A program made the position numbers and the translations under genes. Shown here piece by piece: positions 26,889-35,807 of a stretch of DNA of 64,000 nucleotides. The DNA is from HK1 sp965202875 (lineage in GTDB: Bacteria > Pseudomonadota > Gammaproteobacteria > HK1), in assembly GCA_965202875.1 (NCBI GenBank), contig OZ241870.1, forward strand, positions 2,728,001 to 2,792,000, read 5' to 3'. Position 1 is the first letter of the stretch, and the number at the start of each line of letters is the position of its first letter. The notes beneath the pieces were generated by a model. The model saw nothing but the letters and a program-made list of their open reading frames with translations, was not told the origin of the DNA and did no database searches.

Positions 26889-27128
26889 GCCGACGGATCT
26901 CCGTTGACGGATGCCGGAACCACCGAAGAGTCGAGCGGCGGGTCCCTTCGCCGGGGAGAGTCGGTGGCCGTCTGCGGTGCGACAACGTCGAGATCGACCC
27001 GCCACCCGGGCCGACCGGCGGTGAACCAGCCACGGAGACAAACTCCATCGAGACGCCCGAGACGCCGCACTACCGTGTTTCCCGTTGATCCGAACGGCAA
27101 AATCCGTATCGGCGGCCGAGCCGTCCGT

Positions 27129-28811
27129 TCACAGGGCGATCAGAAACACGCAGAGCACGACCACCATCACGATGGTCATCCGGTTGGTGTCCCACGCCTC
27201 GCCGAGCCTCCCCGCCGGACCGAAACAGTACCGCGCTCGATCTTCGAGACCGCGCCCGATGCGGGCGCCTGCCCTGCCGCAGCCGGCGGACAGCGCCCGC
27301 GCGCATGAACGTGTGCCCCGCGCGGCACGCCGGCCGAGCTTGCGGTAGATCCATTCGGCGTCGAGGTTCACCGAGGGCAGCTCCGGCGGATAGAGGCCGG
27401 AGAGCTTCAGCCAGACGAAGGCCAGGGCCGAGAAGAAGAGGATCTGGAGCTGCGCGAGCACGTGGGTGGCGTCGTAGGCCGTGTAATCGGTGGCGAAGGG
27501 CAGCAGGTCGTAGAGCAGACGCGGGTAGCAGCCGATGAGCACGCACAAGATCGCCGCGAGTCCCATCGCGACGAGCATGTTGGCGGGCGGCTCGGTGGTG
27601 CGGATCCCCGAATCGTGCGCGAAGAACGCGAAGAAGGGGATCTTGATGCCGGCGTGGTGGAAGACCCCGGCCGAGGCGAACAGCAGTGCGAGCCACACCT
27701 GGTGGTAGCCTTCCGAAAGCGCCGCGCTCATCACCATCGACTTGCTCACGAAGCCGCTGAACAGCGGGAACGCGGAGATCGAGGCCGCGCCCACGATGCA
27801 CAGCGTGGTGGTGATCGGCATGCTCTTGTACAGGCCGCCGAGGTCGGAGCCGTTGATGCGCCCGGTCATGTGCAGGACCGCGCCCATCGACATCATCAGC
27901 AGGCCCTTGAAGATGACGTCGTTGAAGGCGTGCGCGACCGCGCCGTTCACCGCCAGCTCGGTGCCGATGCCGATGCCGCACACCATGAACCCGATCTGGT
28001 TGATCATGCTGTAGGCGAGCACCCGGCGCAGATCGTTCTCGATCACCGCGTAGAAGATCGGGAAGCAGGTCATCGCCGCCCCGACCCAGACCAGCATCTC
28101 CGTGCCGGGGAAGCCGCGCGCGAGCGCGTACACCGCCACCTTGGTGGTGAACGCGCAGAGGAACACCGTTCCCGTCGGGGTCGCCTCCGGGTAGGCGTCG
28201 GTGAGCCAGCTATGGAGGAAGGGGAAGGCGCACTTGATCCCGAACGCGATGAAGATGAGCCATCCGGCGACGCCGCTCAGGCCGATGTACGTGAACGCCA
28301 GGGTGCCGGTGTCCAGCAGGTGCGCCGCCGCCCCGCCGAGCAGCAGCACCCCCGACAGGACCTGGACGACGAGGTAGCGCAAGCCCGCACCCGTCGCGCG
28401 CCCGGTTCTCCGCGCCCAGATCAGGCATACGGAGCTCACCGCCATCAGCTCCCAGAACACGAACAGGGTGATCAGGTCGCCCGCGAACACCGCACCCAGG
28501 GCGGAGCCCGCGTAGACCAGGGCGGCGGCGAGCTCGAAGCGGTCGCGCAGATGCAGCGCGAAGACGATCCCGAGCAGCGCGCCGACGTGGAAGAGGTAGC
28601 CGAACAGCCGGCTCAGCCGGTCCACCCGCACCGGCTCCAGATCGTGGGCGAGGAAAGAAAGCTGGCAGAGCACACCGTCGGAGAGTTGATGCAGGTTGGC
28701 CGCGCCGAACACCGGCAGCACCACGAGCACCGCCGCCCGGACGCGCCCGCGCAACGCGAGGACAAGCGCCGCCGCGACGAAGAAGGGCAGGAAGGGCGGC
28801 AGGCTACCCAT
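27129..28811 (-). CDS. MrpD/NuoN-like proton-conducting antiporter subunit
   Basis: 560 residues with about 14 predicted membrane helices. The proton-transporter core includes FWELMAVSSVCLIW (Glu), FGIKCAFPFLHSWLTDAYPE (Lys) followed by ATPTGTVFLCAFTTKVAVYA, and FNDVIFKGLLMMSMGAVLHM (Lys). These match Na+/H+ antiporter subunit D and complex I subunits N/M. It overlaps the small membrane protein gene upstream by eight bases. Other Mrp subunits are absent from the window, so it may work with a partner elsewhere or as part of a two-protein unit. The last 80 residues are a more variable basic tail followed by one more hydrophobic helix. Confidence 0.87.
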   Translation of the reverse strand: MGSLPPFLPFFVAAALVLALRGRVRAAVLVVLPVFGAANLHQLSDGVLCQLSFLAHDLEPVRVDRLSRLFGYLFHVGALLGIVFALHLRDRFELAAALVYAGSALGAVFAGDLITLFVFWELMAVSSVCLIWARRTGRATGAGLRYLVVQVLSGVLLLGGAAAHLLDTGTLAFTYIGLSGVAGWLIFIAFGIKCAFPFLHSWLTDAYPEATPTGTVFLCAFTTKVAVYALARGFPGTEMLVWVGAAMTCFPIFYAVIENDLRRVLAYSMINQIGFMVCGIGIGTELAVNGAVAHAFNDVIFKGLLMMSMGAVLHMTGRINGSDLGGLYKSMPITTTLCIVGAASISAFPLFSGFVSKSMVMSAALSEGYHQVWLALLFASAGVFHHAGIKIPFFAFFAHDSGIRTTEPPANMLVAMGLAAILCVLIGCYPRLLYDLLPFATDYTAYDATHVLAQLQILFFSALAFVWLKLSGLYPPELPSVNLDAEWIYRKLGRRAARGTRSCARALSAGCGRAGARIGRGLEDRARYCFGPAGRLGEAWDTNRMTIVMVVVLCVFLIAL

Positions 28812-29070
28812 CCTCGTAGTAGTCCTGGCGGCGCATCAGGAGCTTGCGCATCTCCTTGGCGATCAGCACCAGCACCACGCAGGCCACGAACCCGTAGCCC
28901 GCGTAGAAGCCCCATACCCCTTCCCACGCATGGACGACGTGCCGGTGATAAACGACGTCCGCCAGCAACAGTCCCGCGCAGACGACGTAGAAGACCCGCA
29001 GCACCTTCTTCACGTTGCCGGGGTCGTCGAAATAGTGCTTTCGCTTTGGCATGTCACGGACCCGGTTCAT
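28804..29070 (-). CDS. Small membrane protein linked to MrpD-like subunit
   Basis: 88 residues with two predicted membrane helices (LRVFYVVCAGLLLADVVYH and GFYAGYGFVACVVLVLIAKE) and a charged tail ending RRQDYYEDG. It overlaps the start of the MrpD-like gene by eight bases, so the two are translationally coupled. I know of similar small proteins at the head of gammaproteobacterial Mrp-like operons, but have no function for them. The start could be ATG 29070 or ATG 29052. Confidence 0.7.
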   Translation of the reverse strand: MNRVRDMPKRKHYFDDPGNVKKVLRVFYVVCAGLLLADVVYHRHVVHAWEGVWGFYAGYGFVACVVLVLIAKEMRKLLMRRQDYYEDG

Positions 29071-29190
29071 GAGGGGCGGGTCGCCCTGGCGTGAATCCGG
29101 GGAGGACTTCCGATACGGCGTCCCGGCACCTGATTTCGATTTTCAAGGCGCGGGGTCTGGATGGAGGCGCGCGGACCAAGTTCTGAACGA

Positions 29191-29796
29191 CTACTGCTTC
29201 GTCAGCATCTCGAAATAATCCAGACCCTCCCTCTCGGCCGTGGCCTCCAGCATCCTTTCCAGATTGTCCATGCTCGTGCGCGGATTCCTTCCCACCTCGA
29301 TCCCCTCCAGTTGCTGGGTAAATCGGAAAAAACAGACGTTCAGGACATGGCTCATCTCGTGCTTCACGACGACGCCCACGTCGCCGAGGTCATATCCCTT
29401 TTTGCCGAACGAACACTCGACGGTCATTCGAAGGGACTGGTGGACGAAGACCTCCCCGCGTGGATCGACCGCCTCTTCGCCGAACGTCTCCCGAAGACGC
29501 GCGTGGAGCACCTGCAGGCCGCGCCTTGTCAGGCGGCCGCTGTAGCGGTAGCCGGTACTGACGCGGTACGGGTTGTCGGCCAGGATCGGCTCCTTTTCCC
29601 CCTCGATGACGTCGTCGTAGAGTGGATCGAGCGCATCCGTGTAGGTGTGCATGATACGGCGGGTGACCGATTTCACTTCGCCGACGCCTTCTCCTCTGGC
29701 GGGATGAGGCGTGAATCGGCATTCCGTGGAGAAGAGGCCGCCGCTGCTGCCCGTGAGGCTGAAGTAATAGCCGAAATCGTCCAGTGTCACTCTCAT
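29191..29796 (-). CDS. Hypothetical protein with an HExxH-like motif
   Basis: 201 residues, soluble, with no recognised family. HEMSH at residues 146-150 (VVVKHEMSHVLNV) fits the zinc-protease HExxH pattern in a hydrophobic helix context. A downstream Glu/Asp-rich helix (LERMLEATAEREGLDYFEML) could supply a third ligand. The rest is a mixed alpha/beta sequence including SGRLTRRGLQVLHARLRETF. No signal peptide. ATG 29796 has GAGGGATG 9-16 bases upstream. The metal motif may be chance, since one HExxH occurs at random fairly often. Confidence 0.5.
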   Translation of the reverse strand: MRVTLDDFGYYFSLTGSSGGLFSTECRFTPHPARGEGVGEVKSVTRRIMHTYTDALDPLYDDVIEGEKEPILADNPYRVSTGYRYSGRLTRRGLQVLHARLRETFGEEAVDPRGEVFVHQSLRMTVECSFGKKGYDLGDVGVVVKHEMSHVLNVCFFRFTQQLEGIEVGRNPRTSMDNLERMLEATAEREGLDYFEMLTKQ

Positions 29797-30179
29797 TGAC
29801 GGATCATCCCTCGTTGGCCCGGCCACCGGCGCGGGCCGGCTCTCCCGTTCGCAGGGTCTCAGGTCCAGGCGCTCCCCGCGTCGGATTTTTCCTCGGACTC
29901 CTCTCCGCGGAGTCTCTTGCACCCTCCGGCATGCGGATCATCGGCCCTTGTGCTCAAGTCGTGTCGGCGCGGGCCGCAGGCAGGGCGATGGTCGTTCGAC
30001 GGCCGTGGGTCCGGGCACGGGGGACCGGTCCGCCCTCGGGGGGCGCCGTTCCGCCTGCCGTCATCCGTCCGGCACACCGAACGCCGCCCGCACGGTTTGC
30101 GCGTGGTTCGAGCCGCACCGTAGCATTGAACGGGAAGTACGCGCACGTCCGAAGATTCGGTATGGGGTTTCGAGCCACG
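29797..30179. other. Divergent intergenic region before hemC
   Basis: About 380 bases without a recognised gene. The hemC frame is open through this stretch, but its translation is Arg/Pro-rich noise and not a HemC N-terminal extension. Promoters of hemC (plus) and the hypothetical gene (minus) must lie here. Confidence 0.4.
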
Positions 30180-31112
30180 ATGCCTGATCTCAAGATAGCA
30201 ACCCGCAAGAGCCCGCTTGCGCTCTGGCAGGCCGAGCACGTCGCGAGCGCGCTGCGCAAGCGAAATCCCGGACTCGACGTGGAACTCGTGGCGATGCGCA
30301 CGAGCGGCGACCGGCTGCTTGACGCGCCGCTCGCCAAAGTCGGCGGCAAGGGGCTTTTCATCAAGGAGCTGGAGCGCGCGTTGCTCGACGGGCGCGCGGA
30401 TATTGCGGTGCATTCGATGAAGGACGTTCCCGTCGAGCTGCCACCGGAGCTTCACCTGCCGGTCATCATGGCGCGCGCGGACCCGCGCGACGCACTCGTT
30501 TCGATGCGCTTCGATTCACTCGACACGCTGCCCCCGGAGGCGTCGGTGGGGACGTCGAGCCTGCGCCGCAAGTGCCAGCTCGCGGGACTGCGTCCGGACC
30601 TGCGTCTTGTCGATCTCCGCGGCGGGGTCGATACCCGGCTGCGGCGTCTCGAACTCGGGGAGTACGACGCGATCGTGCTCGCGGTGTCCGGCCTCGAACG
30701 CGGCGGGCACGGCGCGAGGGTGACCGAGACGCTCGACGTGACGACGATGCTGCCCGCGGCCGGACAGGGGGCGCTGGGCATCGAATGCCGCCGCGGCGAC
30801 GCGCGGGCGGAGGCGCTCATCGCGCCGCTGTCCTGCCCGCGCAGCACTGCCTGCGTGCTCGCCGAACGGTCCTTCAACCGGCGGCTCGAAGGTGGATGCC
30901 AAGTGCCGATCGCGGCCTACGCGACCCTTGAGGGCGGGGAGCTGGACGTGCAGGGACTGGTCGCGAGCCTCGACGGCGCCCGGGTGCTGCACGCGCGGGC
31001 CCGAGGCCGCGGGGAAGACGCGGAATCGCTCGGCGGGGAGGCCGCCGCCGCGGTGCTTGCGCAGGGCGCGGTGGAGATCCTCGCGCCGATCTACGCGGAG
31101 GCCGGCCGATGA
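30180..31112 (+). CDS. hemC: Hydroxymethylbilane synthase
   Basis: 310 residues, normal length. It polymerises four porphobilinogens to hydroxymethylbilane in heme and siroheme synthesis. Visible motifs are LKIATRKSPLALWQAEHV at the N-terminus, HSMKDVPVELP, GTSSLRRKCQL, LRGGVDTRL, PAAGQGALGIECR and the dipyrromethane-cofactor cysteine in LEGGCQVPIAAYA. ATG 30180 gives the usual start; ATG 30162 is possible. It is followed by hemD in the same direction. Confidence 0.95.
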   Translation: MPDLKIATRKSPLALWQAEHVASALRKRNPGLDVELVAMRTSGDRLLDAPLAKVGGKGLFIKELERALLDGRADIAVHSMKDVPVELPPELHLPVIMARADPRDALVSMRFDSLDTLPPEASVGTSSLRRKCQLAGLRPDLRLVDLRGGVDTRLRRLELGEYDAIVLAVSGLERGGHGARVTETLDVTTMLPAAGQGALGIECRRGDARAEALIAPLSCPRSTACVLAERSFNRRLEGGCQVPIAAYATLEGGELDVQGLVASLDGARVLHARARGRGEDAESLGGEAAAAVLAQGAVEILAPIYAEAGR

Positions 31113-31291
31113 ACGTGGTGAACGACAAAATCCCGAATATGGCCGCGTTGACCGACATGTTCGAGTATTCCGTCCTGAGCCGGGGAGCGGGTAGCGGGTT
31201 GGAGTGGACCGCCGAAGAGCGGTCTTTCGTCGATCCATGGATCGAGCCCGGCGCGCGTGCGAAGAAGCCGGGGCCGAATGCCGAAGCGTGA
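31109..31291 (+). CDS. Possible 60-residue ORF linking hemC and hemD
   Basis: An ATG overlaps the hemC stop (ATGA) and the frame ends 14 bases inside hemD. The N-terminus NDKIPNMAALTDMFEYSVLS looks protein-like, but no family is recognised and the second half is of ordinary composition. It may be a translational-coupling frame that lets ribosomes reach hemD. Low confidence as a gene. Confidence 0.25.
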   Translation: MNVVNDKIPNMAALTDMFEYSVLSRGAGSGLEWTAEERSFVDPWIEPGARAKKPGPNAEA

Positions 31292-32141
31292 CGAGCGTGA
31301 GCAGCGGCGCCTGTCCGGCGTGCGGGTGCTCGTGACCCGGCCCAATCCCGCGGCGGGCAGGCTGGCGGAGGCGTTTGCCGGCGAGGGCGCCGTTCCGGCG
31401 TGTGTGCCCGCGATCGTCATCGCGCCGATCGAGGACACGTCGTCGGCCGAGCGACTTCGCGATCGGATGGCGGATGTTGCGGTCGCCGTGTTCACAAGCG
31501 TGAACGCCGTGGAGGGATTCTGCAGGCTGGTGCCGGACGCGGCACGTGAGGGATGGCCGCCGGTGGCGCTCGCGGTCGGCCCGGCGACAGCCGGGGCGTT
31601 GCGCGCGCACCGGGTTGCCGGTGTTGATCTGCCGTCCGGCGGGTTCGACAGCGAGGGGCTTCTCACCCACCCGCCGCTCGACGCGGAGCGGGTGCAAGGC
31701 CGGCTCGTGGCGATCGTCAAGGGCGAGGGCGGACGCGATCTGCTGGCGCACGAGCTGCGCCGGCGCGGTGCTGAAGTCATCGAGGCGAAGGTGTACCGCC
31801 GGCGGGCGCCGGAGCGGCTTGCCGGGATGCTCGAGAGCGTGCGCGCGTCGATCGACGTCGTCACCGCCACGAGCGCTGATGCGCTGGACAACCTCCTCGG
31901 CGCGGCGCCCTGGGTCGCGCCCTGGCTCTCGCGCCGCCTGCTGGTCACCGTCAGCGGGCGAGTCGCCAGCCTCGCGCGGGCGCGGAACCTGTCGCGGGTC
32001 ACGGTGGCCGGTGGCGCGGACAGCGCATCGATCGTCGAAGCGACGGTTCGCGGGCTTGCGGATGCGTTTGGCGGCGGCATGGCTTACGGGTGTGATCCGG
32101 CCGGACGTCAACCGGCCCTGCATGATCGGGGGCCGGTGTGA
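31278..32141 (+). CDS. hemD: Uroporphyrinogen-III synthase
   Basis: 287 residues. It cyclises hydroxymethylbilane with inversion of ring D. The family is poorly conserved, but the start (LSGVRVLVTRPNPAAGRLAE), the mid hinge (VAVFTSVNAVEGFCRL), LAVGPATAGALRAHRV with SGGFDSEGLL, and the VKGEGGRDLLAHELRRRGA and TATSADALDNLL motifs are all in order. The position after hemC supports it. ATG 31278 gives a normal N-terminus. The last about 30 residues are of atypical composition. Confidence 0.9.
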   Translation: MPKRDEREQRRLSGVRVLVTRPNPAAGRLAEAFAGEGAVPACVPAIVIAPIEDTSSAERLRDRMADVAVAVFTSVNAVEGFCRLVPDAAREGWPPVALAVGPATAGALRAHRVAGVDLPSGGFDSEGLLTHPPLDAERVQGRLVAIVKGEGGRDLLAHELRRRGAEVIEAKVYRRRAPERLAGMLESVRASIDVVTATSADALDNLLGAAPWVAPWLSRRLLVTVSGRVASLARARNLSRVTVAGGADSASIVEATVRGLADAFGGGMAYGCDPAGRQPALHDRGPV

Positions 32142-32283
32142 GCATGTCCTTCTCTGGTTGGGATGGCCATGGCCCGGATTGATCGCAGCATGGCGCGTAG
32201 CATGGCGGCAGTCCGGGACGGCTACGGTTTGACTGCCGCCCGGCGGGCGCGTGCCGGCATGACGACTGGGGAAGGGCATCGCG

Positions 32284-32562
32284 TTGGACGCTGAGGTCCG
32301 CAGGACGATGGAGATCGTCAACAAGCTGGGGCTGCATGCCCGGGCCGCGGCGAAGCTGGTCGAGCTCGCATCGCGTTTCGGCGCCAGGATCAGCATCAGA
32401 CGGGAAGGGCGCGAAGCCGACGCGAAGAGCATCCTGCGCGTGATGACCCTTGCCGCGTCGAAAGGCGCGAACATCGAGGTCGTGGCGGAAGGAGACGACG
32501 CCGCCGAGGCCGTGGACGCCATCGAGCGGCTCGTCGCCGGGCGGTTCGAGGAGTCGGAGTAA
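32284..32562 (+). CDS. Phosphocarrier protein HPr
   Basis: 92 residues. The active-site His is in NKLGLHARAAAKLVELAS and the regulatory Ser in DAKSILRVMTLAASKGANI. It transfers phosphate from enzyme I within a PTS; in proteobacteria without sugar PTS genes it often serves a regulatory nitrogen-type PTS. A TTG start at 32284 with GGGGAAGGG about 8 bases upstream fits; ATG 32308 would remove eight residues that belong before the first strand. No enzyme I or EIIA gene is adjacent in the window. Confidence 0.9.
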   Translation: MDAEVRRTMEIVNKLGLHARAAAKLVELASRFGARISIRREGREADAKSILRVMTLAASKGANIEVVAEGDDAAEAVDAIERLVAGRFEESE

Positions 32563-32890
32563 AGCTGGCGTCGCCGCTCCCCTTGTCGTCCGCCCACCGC
32601 CGCGAAGCCTCCGCCGGCAGAGCGTCCCACGCAAGTCGTCAGCCTGGATGCGGCGACGATTCGGCTACGGACGATCGGAGACGAGAAAACCACGTGTTCA
32701 TGCCGGAGTATCGTGTGCGAGCCCTGTTCCCCGCCACGACGGCGCCGATTGTGCGAAGTCCCGTGGTGAAGCAGGGCACCGTTCCGTTTCCGGTCGGGGC
32801 GGAGTCGACTGCCCGAGGCCCTCCGGTGAAGCGAAGTGCCGTCGCATCGACCGACTCGGCGGCAGAGGTCGCCCGGGTCCTCCATCGGCC
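32563..32890. other. Intergenic stretch between convergent HPr and aminotransferase genes
   Basis: About 330 bases with no recognised gene. It contains the two ends of convergent genes; no clear bidirectional terminator was found. Confidence 0.4.
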
Positions 32891-33805
32891 TCACACGGGC
32901 GTGCGCCATTCCGGGTGATCGTCGAGCGCGCCGGTGGCGATGCCGAAGAAGACCTCCTGGAGCCGGCGCACCACCGGCCCGATCTCTCCGTCCCCGACCG
33001 GCAGGCGGTCGACGCCGGTGAGCGGGGTCACCTCCCAGGCGGTGCCGCAGAAGAAGGCTTCCTCTGCCGCCGCGAGCTCGCTGCGGTCGATGTCGCGTTC
33101 GACCACCTCCATGTCCAGATACTCGCGGCAGAGCGTCATCACCGTGCGCCGGGTGATGCTCTCCAGGATGTCGCTGGTCACCGGCGGGGTCACCGCCTTG
33201 CCGTCGCGGATCATGAACAGGCACATCCCCGGGCCTTCCGCGACCTTGCCGCGGCTGTTGAGCAGGATGGCGGTGTCGTACCCGTCGGCCCGGGCCTGCA
33301 ACGAGGCGAGACGCCCGTTCTGGTAGTTCGCGTTGCACTTCACCCGCATCGGCATCGCCGTATCCGGGACACGCTGCCAGGAGCTGACCTGGGCGGAGCA
33401 CCCGCTCCCGGTCCGAGGGACGTCGTGCCTCGGCCCGGCGAGGATCGCGAGCCCGATCGGCCCGGTGGTGGAGGGAGGGCCGAAGCCCTCGACGAACACC
33501 GTGGCCATGACGTGCACGTTCTCCCTGAACCCGTTCGCCCGCAGCAGCTCCAGCACCTTCTCCGCGACGGCAGGGCCGGGAAGGATCTCGTCGAAGCGCA
33601 TGAACTTCTGGGAGAACTCGAGGCGCTGCATGTGCTCGGCGAGCTGCAGCACGAACATCTGCTCCCGCTCCGCGTTCCAGTAGCCGCGCAGCCCTTCGAA
33701 GACCCCGGTGCCGAACTTGAAGCCGACGCTCGCGATATGGACCTTGCCGTCTTCCCACGGGATCACGCGATCGTTCAGGTAGACGAACCTCGGATGCGAC
33801 ATCAT
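32891..33805 (-). CDS. ilvE: Branched-chain amino acid aminotransferase (class IV)
   Basis: 304 residues. It interconverts leucine, isoleucine and valine with their 2-oxo acids using PLP. The PLP lysine is in MRVKCNANYQNGRLASLQA, with VFEGLRGYWN in the N-terminal domain. GYDTAILLNSRGKVAEGPGM and EAFFCGTAWEVTPLTGVDRL are in the C-terminal domain. AAGGAG lies 6 bases before the double ATG at 33805/33802. D-amino acid aminotransferases share the fold, so ilvE is likely but not proven. Confidence 0.88.
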   Translation of the reverse strand: MMSHPRFVYLNDRVIPWEDGKVHIASVGFKFGTGVFEGLRGYWNAEREQMFVLQLAEHMQRLEFSQKFMRFDEILPGPAVAEKVLELLRANGFRENVHVMATVFVEGFGPPSTTGPIGLAILAGPRHDVPRTGSGCSAQVSSWQRVPDTAMPMRVKCNANYQNGRLASLQARADGYDTAILLNSRGKVAEGPGMCLFMIRDGKAVTPPVTSDILESITRRTVMTLCREYLDMEVVERDIDRSELAAAEEAFFCGTAWEVTPLTGVDRLPVGDGEIGPVVRRLQEVFFGIATGALDDHPEWRTPV

Positions 33806-33896
33806 TCGGACTCCTTGGTGGATCGTCAGGGTATCGGAGGGGCAACGGCGGGCACAGGACAGGCGCCGGCGGACGCCGGCGCATCGGGAAGGCGGC

Positions 33897-34146
33897 TCAA
33901 CCGATCAGGAAATCGAGCGCCTTGACCATGCCGACACCGACCGCGACCGCCGCGTACATCCTGAAGGTCATGTGCCACTCGATCTTTTCCAGATCGTCCT
34001 TCATCGTCACATTTTCGCCCGTCGCCATGTTTTCACCGGGCGCGACGCGCATCTGCTCGATGACGGCCTTCGGCCCGGGCATCTTCAAAGCCGGCTTCAC
34101 GCAGGGCCTTGACGGCCTTGCGGGCGTCGAAGGCGAGGGTCGTCAT
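33897..34146 (-). pseudogene. DUF1640-like coiled-coil membrane protein, +1 frameshift
   Basis: Minus-strand ATG 34146 gives MTTLAFDARKAVKALREAGF, followed by EDARAE. An extra G near 34072 then shifts the frame, and the reading continues as AVIEQMRVAPG to MKDDLEKIEWHMTFRMYAAV and a membrane helix ending ALDFLIG. The two parts together make a full DUF1640-type protein of about 82 residues. It may be a recent pseudogene or a base-call error. This is the second broken copy of the family in the window. Confidence 0.65.
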
Positions 34147-34240
34147 GACGGAATCGGGAGTGGAACGGCTCGAATCAAGTCTGCCATCCCACGGGCCATG
34201 GGGCAATCAAGGCGAGCGGCGGCGGCCGGGTGCGCCTTGC

Positions 34241-34570
34241 TCAGTGCATCCACTGCTCCAGGATCACGTACTGCCCGCCGCGCAGCTCACCGAACAGATC
34301 GCCGATCTGCGGGTGCTCCACCGGCTCGCCGGATTCGTCGACGAGGAGGTTCTGCTCGGAGACGTACGCGACGTACGAGGTCGTCTCGTTCTCGGCGAGA
34401 AGGTGGTAGAAGGGTTGATCCTTGCGGGGCCGAAGGTGCTCCGGGATCGACTGCCACCACTCTTCGGTGTTGCTGAAGACGGGATCGACGTCGAAGATGA
34501 CGCCCCGGAACGGGTAGACCCGGTGGCGCACGACCTGACCGATTCGGAACTTTGCGATTTTGTCGTCCAT
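34241..34570 (-). CDS. hspQ: Heat shock protein HspQ
   Basis: 109 residues, normal length. HspQ (YccV) binds hemimethylated DNA and modulates Lon and DnaA turnover. The sequence from KFRIGQVVRHRVYPFRGVIF through WWQSIPEHLRPRKDQPFYHL to YVSEQNLLVDESGEPVEHPQ matches the family throughout. ATG 34570 is the only start giving the usual N-terminus. The gene is typical of proteobacteria and supports the taxonomic reading. Confidence 0.93.
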   Translation of the reverse strand: MDDKIAKFRIGQVVRHRVYPFRGVIFDVDPVFSNTEEWWQSIPEHLRPRKDQPFYHLLAENETTSYVAYVSEQNLLVDESGEPVEHPQIGDLFGELRGGQYVILEQWMH

Positions 34571-34949
34571 GGCCGGCGAATATGGTGTCTGCAACGGGCT
34601 TTCCAAACACCGCCCGGCGGTGCCCGCGCCGCCGACAGTGCATCGCGGCAGCATAACGCAATCTCCAACCCCGCGTAGCGGAGTGCCGCGCTGTTCCGAG
34701 CACACGCCGGATGCCCGGGAGCCTGCGTGGGACGAATCGGTTCCGCCCGGCACCACCGCAAACACTCCAGGGGGCCCGAGGGGCAAACGAAGGCGCGTCG
34801 GCGCCGGGGCCCGAAGACCCGCGACCGGTCTAGCTGGAGCGGAACAATCCTCCTCCGTGCGCGGGCCGCAGACACATACCCGCACCAGCCCCGTCAGTGG
34901 ACCGGTATCGCTCGGAATTCCCGACGCAAGGCTCGGGATCGGGCCGTGA
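34571..34949. other. Intergenic stretch upstream of hspQ
   Basis: About 380 bases with no recognised gene. It should include the hspQ promoter (minus strand); no clear heat-shock promoter could be assigned. Confidence 0.35.
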
Positions 34950-35156
34950 CGGCCGCTGGTGCTGATGGTGCCGGACGATCCGGAGCGCCCGCCGGAGGAA
35001 GCCACGATCCGGAACGCGGTCCGGGCGGCAGTCGACGGAGACCGAATCAACCGCTGGGCGGTGCCGGACCGGATCGTGATCGTCGAATCCCTCGAAAAGA
35101 CCAGCGTGGGGAAGATCGACAAGAAACGCCTGCGGGCGCGCTACGCGGACTCCTGA
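34950..35156 (+). pseudogene. C-terminal remnant of an acyl-CoA synthetase
   Basis: The frame RPLVLMVPDDPERPPEEATI through INRWAVPDRIVIVESLEKTS to VGKIDKKRLRARYADS is the end of AMP-forming fatty acyl-CoA synthetases, with the catalytic lysine in KTSVGKIDKK. A stop codon lies directly before it and nothing of the adenylation domain is upstream. It is a relic of about 65 residues out of 540. Confidence 0.75.
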
Positions 35157-35483
35157 CCACGCCCCGCGCCGGCCACCCGAAGCCGCCTGGAAGCCTCCAC
35201 CCCGGGTACCCGACCGGATGTCCGGCCAGATTCCAACCGCACTCCTTGTCGTTGCAGATGCCGTCGGATGGGATCGTCTGTCGTTGACGGCCTCTGGCCT
35301 GTCCTGCCTCCGAGGGTCCGAAACGGATGCCGATTCAGTGGCGCCCCTTCCCCAGGCGGAGAAGGAGAATCTGCCGGGAGCGCTCGCGTTCCACCTCCGG
35401 AATCGCGATCAAGGCGGAACGCTTCGGAGACAGCGGACTCGCCATTCGGCTCCGGCGCCTCTACAAGCGAAACAGCCATGATT
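35157..35483. other. Intergenic stretch with partial copy of lipoprotein gene 3' end
   Basis: No complete gene. Near 35245-35310 the sequence GGATGGGATCGTCTGTCGTT and the following TGACGGCC...GGCCTGTCCTGC repeat, with mismatches, the 3' part of the lipoprotein gene at about 35515-35565. This points to a decayed tandem copy of that gene. Confidence 0.5.
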
Positions 35484-35807
35484 CTAGCCACAGTTCTTGT
35501 CGTTATAGATACTTGTCAGATGGGATCGTCTGTCGTTGATGGCTTCCATGGCCTGTCCTGCATCGTAGTAAGTATAGGCCAACCCCGGAAGCCAGAACAA
35601 AGCCGACGCCACGTTCGTTCCGGTAACGCCCTTCTTGGAGGCGACGGCTTCCTCTGCCTGACCCAGCTTTTCCAGTTGGGCAGTCAACTCGCTGCAGGTC
35701 ATCTTGTTGTCTCCCGGCTGGACAACCTGGATTTTCCGGGACGTTGCGCATCCTGCCAGCAGAACAACCAGGACGATTGAAACCAAACCCGTTCTTGCAT
35801 GGCTCAT
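35484..35807 (-). CDS. Small secreted lipoprotein
   Basis: 107 residues. A lipobox LLAGC follows a hydrophobic segment (TGLVSIVLVVLLAGC), so the product is probably lipidated at the Cys near residue 20 and anchored in the membrane. The mature part has a helix (ELTAQLEKLGQAEEAVASKK), a short hydrophobic patch (ASALFWLPGLAYTYYDAGQA) and ends in NDKNCG. It resembles small cell-envelope lipoproteins of unknown role. ATG 35807 is chosen because GGAG lies 8 bases upstream. A partial decayed copy lies just downstream. Confidence 0.75.
   Translation of the reverse strand: MSHARTGLVSIVLVVLLAGCATSRKIQVVQPGDNKMTCSELTAQLEKLGQAEEAVASKKGVTGTNVASALFWLPGLAYTYYDAGQAMEAINDRRSHLTSIYNDKNCG

Noticed and set aside
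29784..30179. N-terminal extension of hemC by 132 codons
   Set aside because: The extension is Arg/Pro-rich noise; HemC homologues start at the MPDLKIATRKSPLA position.
30516..33884. Open minus-strand frame of about 1120 codons opposite hemC, hemD and HPr
   Set aside because: It is the reverse-strand shadow of three well-supported plus-strand genes, with no motifs of its own.
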